From Bipolaris cookei (Eukaryota; Ascomycota; Dothideomycetes; Pleosporales; Pleosporaceae), in NCBI GenBank assembly GCA_002286855.1, contig NRSV01000013.1, positions 1-64,000 of the forward strand: 64,000 nucleotides of DNA. The letters run 5' to 3'. Positions 9,765 through 19,848 of this stretch are shown here, piece by piece. Each line of letters starts with the position of its first letter. Positions within the stretch are counted from its first letter, which is position 1. Position numbers and translations under genes: made by a program. The notes under the pieces were generated by a model. That model was not told the origin of the DNA, ran no database searches, and saw nothing but the letters and a program-made list of their open reading frames with translations.

Positions 9765-10151
9765 ATCTTTTAAAAAGGTTATTGGTGACTAAGTACAACA
9801 TTACTATGTTGCGCTCAGTAAGCTATTGCTAGGGCGTACTGGTGATTGGTAGTGGTCCCTCTATTATAGACGTCTTGGATAGGGATTAGGGAAATTTTTA
9901 AGGGTCCTTTTGGTTTCCCTGATAGACTCCCAGTGTTCACGTACTCGTGTAGTAATAGAGTTCCCTGAACGTTCTTTGGTTGAGGTTCAACAAATCCAGG
10001 TACTTACATCTGACACCTCGGCTCAACTGAAGTCATTGCTTCTGCGGCCTTATATAGGCTGCGACACTGGGGTATGCCGTGGTTGTGTCCAATGTTGACT
10101 GATCTAATATCCGCCGTGGAGAGACAAACGTTGACGGTGGAGTAACACTAA
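9765..10151. other. Gene-free spacer
   Basis: I see no gene, clear repeat or RNA here. The last 60 bp may include the eroded end of the transposon whose gene begins at 10152, but no inverted repeat could be matched to the sequence beyond 11346. Confidence 0.4.
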
Positions 10152-11346
10152 CTAGAAAGAAAACTCTAATGGATATAACCCTGAGTCCCGCCAGCATTTT
10201 TGTATCATACGGGGCTTGAATGTATAGGCGCGGATTGACTCGATCGCAGCCAAGAACTCAACCTTGTTGAAAGCTGTACAGCCTGTTCGGGTTGCATGGT
10301 CAACAGCCTGCGCGTGCCAGTACTTGTACAGCTGAAAACAGCCTATATCAAGTGGTTGGAGAAAGTGAGATGTATGTGGAGGCAGGCGATAGGCAATAAC
10401 CTTGTGATCCTCAAGGACTTCTAGAAACTCTTGGGTGCAGTGTGAATCAAATCCGTCGAACAAAAGCAGCCGATATACCCCTTGAGTGTGCTTCTGACTC
10501 TGTTGTACGAAGTGCTTTACCCACTCAAGACTTAATTGATCATTTGTGTAGCCACTGTCGCTGTGTGCAACAGGGTAATTGTCAGGTAAATCGGTAAAGT
10601 AGCGCTCAAGGAGTGCGTCGCCTTTAATAATAATCATTGGTGGGATAGCGTGGCCCGCGGCATTGACGCACTCGGTTACAGTTAATGATGTACAATCATC
10701 AGGCGTTGGTAAATAGACACGGCGGCGAGGCTCAAAAGTAATAATCCACTGGTCTTTTCCGATCCCAATGCGAAAGCCAGTCTCGTCAAAGTTCCAGATG
10801 TCTGATGGTGGGATACCATGCGTCTGAATGAGGCTTGTAAAGGTGTCAAACCACTCCATGATAGTCTGAGTCATGCGCAAGTGCGCGATTGAGATTAAGG
10901 GATCGCTGTCTCCGTACGGGAAGCTCTGGTTGCCGTTTAAGCCATTGTTTTGCCCATCGCGAGCTTGCAGTTGGTGGAGGACCAGGGCCATCATAAGCTT
11001 GTCGAAGAAGATAATTGGCACACAATACAATCATAGGCAGTCGTACACAAACGCCAAGTTCATCAAGACGTGCGATATAATCGTATAGTGCATAGTTTTG
11101 CGCCTTATTAAGCTTGTACGTGGTAGAGGGACGCTCAGAGCGTGTTAGGCGGCCTTTTGATCGGGCGAGTAATCGATGGTATGGAACACCGTGTTCACGC
11201 GCAAGCTGCTTAAAATTGGGCTTTGGGGTATCTTTGATAAACTCTAAGATCACTTTAATACGATCATTAATTAAGATTTGTAATTGGGCCATTGTGGTTG
11301 TTGGCACGGTAAAGGCTTTAATTGAGTCAAACAACTGCAGTTGCAT
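10152..11346 (-). pseudogene. pogo-like transposase with one frameshift
   Basis: Two overlapping minus-strand frames make one transposase. The N-terminal frame (11346 to about 10870) has the DNA-binding region. The C-terminal frame (about 10900 to 10152) has the DDE domain with NFDETGFRIG, LLFDGFDSH and LQPLDIGCFQLYKYW. They join through a shift close to 10865 (near ALAHD / TIMEWFDTF), which looks like a one-base change. Catalytic motifs are all present. The protein stops soon after WRDSGLYPLEF, without the zinc-knuckle tail of its neighbours. I found no terminal inverted repeats, so the element's borders are unknown. A different subfamily from the other three copies, judged by sequence. Confidence 0.85.
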
Positions 11347-11716
11347 AAAACACTAAAGGGAAGACTTGACTGATTCGACTAGCTACTGGGCTATCAACGT
11401 AGCTATATACTCAGCAGTAGCAGGCAAGGCTGCGACTGCTGACACGTGTTCCCCCGCCAAGGCGCGTATGCCCGTAGTGTTACCGAGGTAGGGCTGGTAT
11501 CGCCAGTTCGACTCCAATATATGTCCCAACAGTGGTGGATACAAGAATAGATTTGAGTGATAAAGTTGCAAAAAAATAGCGTTGGGACGGTAATAGCGTT
11601 GAGAGCGTCGGCACTCGCCGCAGGCGAGTGTCAGCGCAGCTGACGTAGCTTAGTCATAAGCTACGCCTTGGCACGGATAGCTGGGTCTTAGTGTGCTTAG
11701 TCATGGAAATAGATTA
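11347..11716. other. LTR-like debris left of the MITE
   Basis: No gene. ATATATGTCCCAACA ends at 11531 and GTTGGGACGG begins at 11581, which would fit the 3' end of one LTR and the 5' end of another (ends ...CCCAACA and GTTGGG...). Two small perfect hairpins lie at 11612-11665. The MITE is inserted at the right edge. These readings are suggestive only. Confidence 0.35.
11612..11665. repeat. Two adjacent perfect hairpins
   Basis: The first hairpin is CACTCGCC (11612-11619), loop GCA, GGCGAGTG (11623-11630). The second is CGTAGCTTA (11644-11652), loop GTCA, TAAGCTACG (11657-11665). Both have complete pairing with very short loops and lie 13 bp apart. Function unknown; they may be structural parts of an LTR. 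Confidence 0.75.
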
Positions 11717-12309
11717 ACGTGCGGGATCAGTGAGCTGGCCAGATCAGTAAGCTGGCCGCCCGAAAAACCACCAAAAATCGCAAAAACTGACCCTTGCAAA
11801 TCCAACAACGCGTAGGTAATAAACTCTATAAATCTAATGGTAGCCTTTTCTACTTACTTTGAAGCTCTTACTAGGATTCTAGACAAATAGACCTTTGGGG
11901 GACTGAGATATTGAGATTTTATCAAGTTTTAGCCCCAGAGTTCGCAACAAGCAATTAAGTGGGGCTCAAAAAGTCCAACTTGACTTGCTTGATTACCTAC
12001 TAGAACCTAGTTGTTTCCATAAAGGTTTAACCTCTACCTATATAGGTAAGTGGGTCCCTGAAGGTGAACAACTTGACTTGCTTGTTGCGAACTCTGTTTA
12101 GCCCCCAAATCACTAGATCTGGAGATCTAATAAATTAAGTATTTACTTACTAAGCCTAGACCTTCAAGATAAGTAGGAAATGCTAGAGTTAGATTTATAG
12201 AGTTTATTACCTACGCGTTGTTGGATTTGCAAGGGTCAGTTTTTGCGATTTTTGGTGGTTTTTCGGGCGGCCAGCTTACTGATCTGGCCAGCTCACTGAT
12301 CCCGCACGT
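11717..12309. mobile_element. TA-flanked MITE with 121-bp perfect inverted repeats
   Basis: The ends at 11717-11837 and 12189-12309 are exact reverse complements over 121 bp and start ACGTGCGGGATCAGTGAGCT. Weaker pairing extends to about 160 bp. TA duplications flank both sides (11715-11716 and 12310-12311), as for Tc1/mariner or pogo elements. The 593-bp element has no coding frame. A second inverted repeat of 19 bp (11936-11954 with 12078-12096) and a 16-bp direct repeat (11976-11991 and 12069-12084) lie inside. It is non-autonomous and would fold into a near-complete hairpin. The exact identity of its arms points to recent origin or arm conversion. Confidence 0.9.
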
Positions 12310-12311
12310 TA

Positions 12312-13067
12312 GCTGGTTTACGTAAGCACATGAGATGATGCCATGACGCTATTCCTCATCCAGTACTACGTAAGGCTATAGCAAGCTACGCTGCGTATTT
12401 CCAAGTCGGTCATTGAAAAGGTTCTTTTGCTTACTATTTACTGTGAAGTTATCTGGAATATGCACCTGTGTTCTCTCTTACATTACACCTGAAACACTAA
12501 ACTCAAGTGTATGATAATTCTCGAGATATCTGCTGCTGACATTTCATACCCCCAAATGTGTGTTGAACTAAGACTCCAAAACGTTCAGTCTGTATATTAG
12601 AGAACATGAGTGTTGGTGGGTTTTAGTCTTGTTTGAGACTACTTGAATACTCGAGTAGTATTTACACAACTATCATTGAATTTTCATAGAGGTGTGTCAC
12701 ATAAAGGTAGTGGTTAAACATCGTATGAATAGAAACAATAGTATGCGCCTCCATGTGTAGCCAGGATAGACTAGTGCTATAATAGGAAGCCCATTGGGAT
12801 ATGGATAATAAGGCTAAATATAGTGTTGGGTGCGAGGTCGAAATTGGTTTGGCTGAATGAGAAAGCTGCATCCTAGTCTTGCAATAGAGTATCGTTGCCT
12901 GGAGATGGATGTCACATAGCTCAGAGAATGTCAAGGTCAATAGAGTTGAAATGATTGGATGTTCAGGAGATGAAGCCACTCGGCTTTACTTCTCTATTGT
13001 TTGCTCCTAAGCACAAAGCCATACAACAAATAAACCCGATAAACGTAAGGATGAAAGAGTAAAAGCC
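12312..13067. other. Spacer between the transposon block and the first housekeeping gene
   Basis: No gene is recognised. The only long minus-strand frame (12662-12979) starts at GTG and looks like chance. The last part should be the 3' UTR of the SSL2 gene. Confidence 0.5.
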
Positions 13068-15482
13068 TTATTTCTTGGCCCCCGACCTCGCGAGCTTCCT
13101 CATAAAAGCATTTTGGACACCCTTTGTTCCCTTGAGCTCCTTGTTCCTGCTCTTATTCACCTCCATGTACGCCATAGTCTGTCCGCCGGACAATTCAGAA
13201 AGCGTGCCAGCTGCTCTCCGCACTCCAGTCTTCTTCTTGTTGCCCTTGTTGGAAGCGTACTTCGTGCCAAACGCATCGCCTTCGATTCTTTCCTCCTTGG
13301 CATCCTCTTCACGGGCAAGCAGAACATCCATGAGCAGCTCTCGCCGCTCTTGTGGTGTCGCGAATGCTAGTTGTGAGAAGTTTTCCAGCCCTTCGAGACG
13401 GGTGATGACCTTGAAGGCGTATCCTTGATCAACAAGGAAAGCTTGTCGCTTGGATGAGTAGTACATTTCGTCCGTGTCCTTGGATACCAGAGAATAGAAG
13501 AAAGCGTTGAAGCCTTCATCGTTCCTCCTCTTGGCTCGCAGAATTCTGCCTAGTCGCTGAGCCTCTTGACGACGTGAGCCATAATGTGATGAAATTTGAA
13601 TCAGACATGTCGCTTCTGGAAGGTCCAAGCTGGTGTCGCCAATCTTGGAAAGGAAAATGGTGTTGACGAGCTCGTTGTGTTGAAAGTTCTCCAAAATACG
13701 AAGACGTTCTTGTTGTGGGGTTGCGCCGTAAATGTATGCTTTTCCAAGCTTACGCGAGTACTTCTCTAAGGCGTACACATTGTCCGAAAAGACAATGATC
13801 TTGTCGCCTCGTGATTCGTGGTAGTTGATGAGGAACTGACAGGCTTGAAATTTCTTTGGGTTCATAATTGATAGTAACGCACGCTTTTGCAGCGACGAAG
13901 GCTTGAGCCATTCAGTGTAGAATTCAGGCGTCATTTGGCACCAGACTTCTGCACACTGCACTTTGGCAATATGTCCTTGTTCTGACAATTCTTGCCAGTT
14001 AGCCTCGTAGAGCTTGGGACCAATGAGAAAGTTGAGATCGTCAATCTTGTCATCTTCTCGAAGGAGAGTGGCGGTCAAGCCAAGTTTTGCGTGTGATGCG
14101 ATCTCATAGGTGACCTTTTTAAAAATGTTGGCAGGCACAACGTGCACTTCATCAGCTATCAGCAGTCCCCATTCCTGCCCACGAATGAACTGCATGACCT
14201 TTTCAGCATCATGTGAACGCTTCCTAGCATTACTGATCATGGAGTAGGTACTGATAATGATACCAGCCTGACGAGGAAAGCGGGTCTTGTTGTCTGCTGT
14301 GAAGACGGCTACGTCTTCCGGATTGATGTTGGACCACTTGATGAATTCGGCTCGCCACTGAACAACGGACATAGCACTTGTGCACAGGACAATGACGGAT
14401 TTTTTCACACCACAGGCAGCTGTGATGCCGACCAGGGTCTTACCTGCGCCACACGGCAGCACTATGATTCCTGAACGGGCACGAGAGTTTGAAAACATCT
14501 TACTAAGAGCCTTCTCCTGGTAGTATCGAATCTGGGCGTGCGGCTTGAGATCGATTTCCAAATTTGGATTGGTATCGTCATTGTTGAAGTCGTACTCTTC
14601 AGTCAGTGGCAGACCAATGGCCCGGCAACGTTTCACGACCTTTTCACGCTCCTCACTCTTAATTTGGAATGAGTGGACTTGGGCGACCTCGTCATCGTCA
14701 TCGTCCTCGCGCAACGTAGCAATCATCTCGCTTGGAGCAGGATTTTGAGCAGCTTCCGGCTGTTGCTGTTGTGCCATGTTGTTTGCACCAGCGGCTAGCT
14801 TGGTACCTGGAATCGCCATCTGGCCAATCTTTGGTGCAGCTTCTCTGATGAGGCCGTCGGTTGTATCAGCCCTGCACTCTGCGACGACGGGATCGCGGAG
14901 GAGTTTCTGGAGGATAGCAGGATCCTCACTTTCTATGTAGGACAGTGTCTTTTTCAACACAATCTTGGCCTTACCGAAAGCGGACGTGGACTTTTCAACA
15001 AACTGGATGATGGCTTCAGACAGGGCAGTTTTGGAGTAGCGGTCAAGCTTCTCAATGATCTCTTGTTTAGAGTGACCAACACTGACGGCAGCGAAAAGAC
15101 TGTGGGTTGTGAGCTGGTATTCATGCATCTTAGAGACACGCGACTGCGGCTCGGCGATGTTGATCAAAAAGTCCTGGGCCTCGTCGAAGAGAGGATGGAA
15201 GGACTCGAGGATGATTCCGCCTGCATCATTGACCCATAGCGGACGGTTGTAGTGGTCCGACTTGAGGGGCGCACTCCACTGGTCCGACTTTCTGAAGAGA
15301 TCGGCTGCGGCGTCACGGACACGACCAGCGCGCGCGCGCTTCGTCATAGCTTTAACATCGAACTCTTCCTTGAGCTGATCGAACGTCTCTTGGTCGCTCA
15401 TGGGGCCCTCGTCATTGTCGTCCCAGCCATCCTCGGCCTCAGCGTCAGCGGCCGTCTGCGCAAGCTTTCGTTTTGGCGGCAT
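13068..15482 (-). CDS. TFIIH helicase subunit XPB/Ssl2
   Basis: ATP-dependent 3'-5' DNA translocase of TFIIH, needed for promoter opening by RNA polymerase II and for nucleotide excision repair in the nucleus. The single exon gives 804 residues, near yeast Ssl2 and human XPB in size. The start is the ATG at 15482 (MPPKRKL); the frame upstream has only a GTG. An acidic N-terminus and the XPB-specific N-terminal domain come first. Then come Walker A LPCGAGKTLVGI (about 340), the DEVH box (about 443), the TATLLREDDKI segment that carries the RED motif (about 474) and motif VI QEAQRLGRILRAKRR (about 640). The C-terminus is Lys-rich. The gene is divergent from the HID1 gene across 620 bp. All core motifs are intact. 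Confidence 0.97.
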   Translation of the reverse strand: MPPKRKLAQTAADAEAEDGWDDNDEGPMSDQETFDQLKEEFDVKAMTKRARAGRVRDAAADLFRKSDQWSAPLKSDHYNRPLWVNDAGGIILESFHPLFDEAQDFLINIAEPQSRVSKMHEYQLTTHSLFAAVSVGHSKQEIIEKLDRYSKTALSEAIIQFVEKSTSAFGKAKIVLKKTLSYIESEDPAILQKLLRDPVVAECRADTTDGLIREAAPKIGQMAIPGTKLAAGANNMAQQQQPEAAQNPAPSEMIATLREDDDDDEVAQVHSFQIKSEEREKVVKRCRAIGLPLTEEYDFNNDDTNPNLEIDLKPHAQIRYYQEKALSKMFSNSRARSGIIVLPCGAGKTLVGITAACGVKKSVIVLCTSAMSVVQWRAEFIKWSNINPEDVAVFTADNKTRFPRQAGIIISTYSMISNARKRSHDAEKVMQFIRGQEWGLLIADEVHVVPANIFKKVTYEIASHAKLGLTATLLREDDKIDDLNFLIGPKLYEANWQELSEQGHIAKVQCAEVWCQMTPEFYTEWLKPSSLQKRALLSIMNPKKFQACQFLINYHESRGDKIIVFSDNVYALEKYSRKLGKAYIYGATPQQERLRILENFQHNELVNTIFLSKIGDTSLDLPEATCLIQISSHYGSRRQEAQRLGRILRAKRRNDEGFNAFFYSLVSKDTDEMYYSSKRQAFLVDQGYAFKVITRLEGLENFSQLAFATPQERRELLMDVLLAREEDAKEERIEGDAFGTKYASNKGNKKKTGVRRAAGTLSELSGGQTMAYMEVNKSRNKELKGTKGVQNAFMRKLARSGAKK

Positions 15483-16102
15483 GGTGGCGGAGTCCTGTCT
15501 TATGTGGCGGAGTACTGGTGGCAAGGGCACGCGCCGGGCGTGAAGATTTGCAGATGGACGGCTGGAGACGAGGACGCGGGGGTGAGCGTAGGAACGGGCG
15601 AGGGCAAGGAAGGAAGAAGGGAAGGACGGGCGGAAGGGAGTGGAATAAGAACGTATGGGATACGCAGGCAGCAGTCGTCAATATGATGTACCATGGGCAG
15701 GGCAGTGCAGTGATTATGTAAGGCGAGAGCGGCACTGTCCCTGCAGCAGAGCCCAGAGCCCGGTGACTTTACTAGTGAGGACGTTTGTACAAGTGTGTAC
15801 ATGCACGCATGACAAATTTCGGCGAGACAAATAGCACGTATATATTCACCATGTATGTGTAGAAGAAAATGACGCGCCGAGACGCGAAAACATGTGGATG
15901 GCCGGGGGTGGATTGGGTCGGGTGGGTGTGCAGCTGGGCGGCCGACGTCACCTTGTCCCTGTCAGCGAGGCTGCGCTGCTTTCGGGCCAGAATACACACA
16001 TATACAGACAAACACTCGCCCACACCCGTAGATACATACACCCCCCACATATAGACACTTTCCCCCGCAGAATGAGCGCATGAAGACGTAGCATGCTTCC
16101 CA
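15483..16102. promoter_or_regulatory. Divergent promoter region, SSL2 / HID1
   Basis: This 620-bp spacer separates two start codons facing apart, so it should hold both promoters and 5' UTRs. It contains purine-rich GGAAGG-type runs near 15610-15645 and a CACACA/ACAC-rich run at 15995-16030. No TATA box is convincing at either end. Confidence 0.5.
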
Positions 16103-19096
16103 ATGGGCGCATCCGACTCCAAACTCTCCTTCAAGCAGGGCATCTTCCGCCTGTCTGAGCCCAAGCAGATCCCTGCCGACAATGTCTACTGGACCGGTGT
16201 ATGCCGTCTGCTGAACTCATATGCTGCTCCTTTGCTGACCATGGCCGCCAGTTTTGGGAGCTGCCCGAATCGACTGAAGATGTCTTCTCCCTCTTCTCGC
16301 CCGCAGACATTCGCCGCACTCGCGACAACAACCTAGCCAACCTTGAGACGCTGGTACTCGCAGTCACGTCGCGCCTCATTGTCCTGCGCAACCACCCCTC
16401 GTTCCCGGACCCCGACCTCGCCCCGGAGCGCGATGCCCTCAACTGCATCCGTGTCCTCACCCGCCTGCTACCCTTTTTGTACGAGGCCGATCACCTCGAT
16501 ACGTGGGAAGACAAGTTCTTCTGGGCTGAGCGCCGCAAGCGCAGTCGCAGAGGCCAGCTCGTGCGCAGCGAGGTCATTTTCGACGAGGCCGACCCAGAAC
16601 AGACGCCCACAGAAAAGGAGCCCGAGTTTGAAAAGGCCAAGCCGCTGGCCGAGGAGATTATTGACACCCTCATCGACCTGCTCTTCTTCTCCGACTTCAC
16701 CCTGCCCAAGGTCGCCCCCGGCAAGAACAAGGTCAGCTATGCCATCTGGCAGAGCGGCGTCGGCTGCAACACGCCCGTCGCATCCACAAAGGAGTTTGAA
16801 AGCAATAGGACCGAGATCTTGCGCCTGCTCCTCACCCTGGCCAGCAAGTCCATGTACATGTCGGCGGGTATGCATTTTACCATGCGCACACGTCAAGTCC
16901 ATTCTAACCAATTGCAGGCGTGCTGCCAGTAAAAGGCGTCAAGGCAATCACATATATCGCTACATGTCCAGACAAGCAGGTTGTCTTATCCGTGCTCTGC
17001 TCGCTCCTCAATACTGTGCGTGTCCCTCGTCGCTTCCTAGTGTACCCGCTGATCCCCCACAGACGCTCAAGTACAACCCCGCAACATGGCGCGTGCCCTA
17101 TGACCACGTCGTCTTCAAAGACCAGCGGCAGATTTTGGTCACGTACTGTTTACAGCTACTATTGGTACTTGTCTTGTACCCCATCCCTGAGCCTGGCAAT
17201 GGCCCAGCGCCCAAGAATTTCTTCCGTCACTTCCTTGGTCGTCTGCACCGTCCGCAAGATTTCCAGTTTCTCGTCGATGGCATGACAAGGATCCTCAACC
17301 AGCCGGTACGCAACACGCAAATTCACTGCACATCTCCCGTGGCTGACACTTGCTAGCTCCAAGCAAACACGTCCTATCTCCCTGGCAGTCACAAATCGCT
17401 GACATGGGCACCGGAAATGATTATGCTCTTCTGGGAGGCACTGCAATGCAACAAGCGCTTCCGCTCCTTCATCATCGACACCGACAGAGCCCATGACTTT
17501 GTTGTCTTAGTTTTGTATTATGCTATTGATCAGCGCAACGATCCCTCCAAGCAGGGTCTTGTGCGCATGTGCATTTTCGTGCTCCAGACACTGAGTGTCG
17601 AGCCACAATTTGGCAAGAGCCTTAACAAGACATTTGAAGGCCAAGAGTCGCTTCCAGCCAGCATCCGGATACCAAACTTCCATGGCACATATGCCGACTA
17701 TGTAATCACAGTATGCGGCCCAACCAACAATCGCCATACATCTGCTAACCACGCCAGTCAATCTATACACTTCTTACCACTAGCAAAGGCAAGCTTGATG
17801 CGATATACCCCGCACTACTTGCAATACTCAACAACATTGCCGCTTACGTTCAGAATCTTGGGCGCGCGACTAGCTCAAAGCTATTGCAGCTCTTTGCATC
17901 CATGTCCTCGCCTAGCTTCTTGCTTGCCAACGAAAATAACCACACACTTCTGCACTCGCTCTTGGAGGTCTTGAATGCCATAATAGAACACCAGTATCCG
18001 CGTAAGTATGATCAGCACAATCACCATTCGCCAGTTATTGAGCTATTCAACAGACAACTCAAATCTCATCTACGCGATTGTGCGTTCACGGAAGCGGTTC
18101 CAAGCGCTCCGGGACTTCACACTCGAAAGTGGCCAAGAGGAGCTTGAGCGTCAGAACCAACTACGGAAGGAGGGCGGGGAAGATATCATACGCACAAACT
18201 CTATAGACAGTTTAAGAAGCCCGACAGTCGCGCGAACACCCACTCTGGGCAATGTGCCGGAAGAAGACAGCGCTTTTGCAATTGGCGACGATGATGATTC
18301 GGACGAGGAAGGAGATGCGTCGCGCATATCCGGACCAATCAGATCTCCTCCACAATCACCCTTGGGCGCTTCAAGAAGTGCATCAATAGCCTCGTCCGTG
18401 GACGATTCAGTACCTCTGCAGCTAAGGGGCATGTCAGAAAAGGCACGAGGCAAGCGACCGGTAGGCCAGCCAGCATTTTCTAGGCAAAACAGCGTGACAA
18501 GCTTGCACAGCGCAGCCGGTCCAGCAATGGCTTCCAATGAGTTCTTTACGCCGTCTGTCCCATGGGTAAGTCATTTTGTTTCAACCATACACATCTGCTG
18601 ACATGGTCTTTAGTTGGAAGGATGGCTTTCGGAATTGCCGCTGCATACTATCCTCATGCTGATATCGGAGCTTGGGCCCAAACTGCCCGCTTCAGGAAAC
18701 TCAAACGACACAGCAGAAGCTCTGAAGATTATTCGCGAGACCGAAGTGCGCGGCATTGAGCCGTCGCCTATCAGGGTGCACCTGTTCGAATGGTCTCCGC
18801 TTTCACTTGGTTGGTACGAGTCGCTACTATGGGGTTTCGTTTTCGCAGCGGAGATGCTTGTAGCAAAGGGCACGGCTGGGGTATGGAACAACACTAGCAT
18901 ACGGCTATTCAAGGTGCAAGAAGCAGCGGCCACAGCCCCTTCGCTCCTGCAACCGCGAGGCGCTGTAGATGCTGTGGGCAGTAATCTAGTGCAGCGAATT
19001 GGCTCGCTCAACCTGCGCGGCGTGGCTGCTCAAGCCGCGCAACGCTCTCCCTCGAGCAGCGGTCACCCCGGCGCAGCGAGCGTTCGAGACGTATAG
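16103..19096 (+). CDS. HID1-family protein (trans-Golgi/dense-core vesicle sorting)
   Basis: Eight exons: 16103-16198, 16252-16867, 16918-17015, 17063-17305, 17357-17710, 17758-18001, 18054-18565, 18614-19096, giving 881 residues. The start MGASDSKLSFKQGIF is family-typical, with Gly2 as a possible myristoylation site as in HID1 proteins. FWELPESTEDVFSLF follows, then a long helical body. An acidic, Ser-rich insertion at about residues 500-650 is probably disordered. In animals HID1 is a peripheral Golgi protein needed for secretory granule sorting; yeast Ecm30 is a relative. The fungal role is less clear. All introns are 45-52 bp with GT...AG ends, and the exons sum to a whole frame. Shares its promoter region with SSL2. 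Confidence 0.88.
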
Positions 19097-19848
19097 CTCG
19101 CGCCTTGTTTTTTTGATCAAAGTAACCTGTTAGACTTTTTTTGAAAATTAAAGCGTACATGCATACTTGCGAGCTTTCTGCAGGTCGAACCGACAGACGA
19201 GGCGGCGAATGAGGGTTTTGCCACTAGTTCTTTATAACTGGGGTTTGGAGCATAATAGCATCGCATCTTGTTGCGCGCGTGATTGGTGTGCCTTGTTCAT
19301 GGGGGTCTTTAAATTTAAGCCCTACAATCCATATTCCGATATTTCTTCTGCCGATCACCCTCTTCCGCGGTATTTTGCACAGCCACAGTCTATGATAAAC
19401 TTGCCCTTTTGCCACACCAATGCCAACGATAACAAGTAAGCTGTGATTTAACCCCACCCCCAACGAACCCCGTCCGTTTCTAGACCGTTTCGGTGAGAGG
19501 GTTTTGTGGCTTGAGGGCTTATATGCGGAGACGCGCAAGCTGGGTGCTGTGTGCCGTGTGGGTGACGAGGGCCTTGAGGGGGATGGTCTTTCTTGGGTTT
19601 ATATATACGCGCTGAGGAAGGGGGGATATACATAGAGTGGTGTACTAGGCGCGCGTTGTACATGGACCCTTTTTTTCGTCTTCGTAATTGATGCTTGTGT
19701 TATTCGGTAATTCTTTTGTATTGCTCTAGTGTTACTAGTGTTGCATTCGACATTGGCATAGTACTCACACTGTTACGTGGAGCGTATTCATTTCTCAGCG
19801 ACTTCTTATACTAAACGACTTAACCCCCCTTTGGATATAATACACACC
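19097..19848. other. Intergenic, HID1 3' UTR and epoxide-hydrolase-like promoter
   Basis: No gene or clear repeat is seen. The first part should be the HID1 3' UTR. CT-rich and TATA-like patches (GGATATAATACACACC at about 19833) lie just before the next start codon. Confidence 0.5.

Noticed and set aside
11450..11535. tRNA-like segment with GTTCGACTCC
   Set aside because: The T-loop-like string lacks acceptor and D-arm partners; it is more likely part of LTR debris.
12662..12979. 105-codon minus-strand frame between the MITE and SSL2
   Set aside because: It starts at GTG, has no domain, no signal peptide and odd composition; likely chance.
15483..15530. N-terminal extension of SSL2 by 16 codons
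   Set aside because: The extended frame starts at GTG; the ATG at 15482 gives the normal family start.
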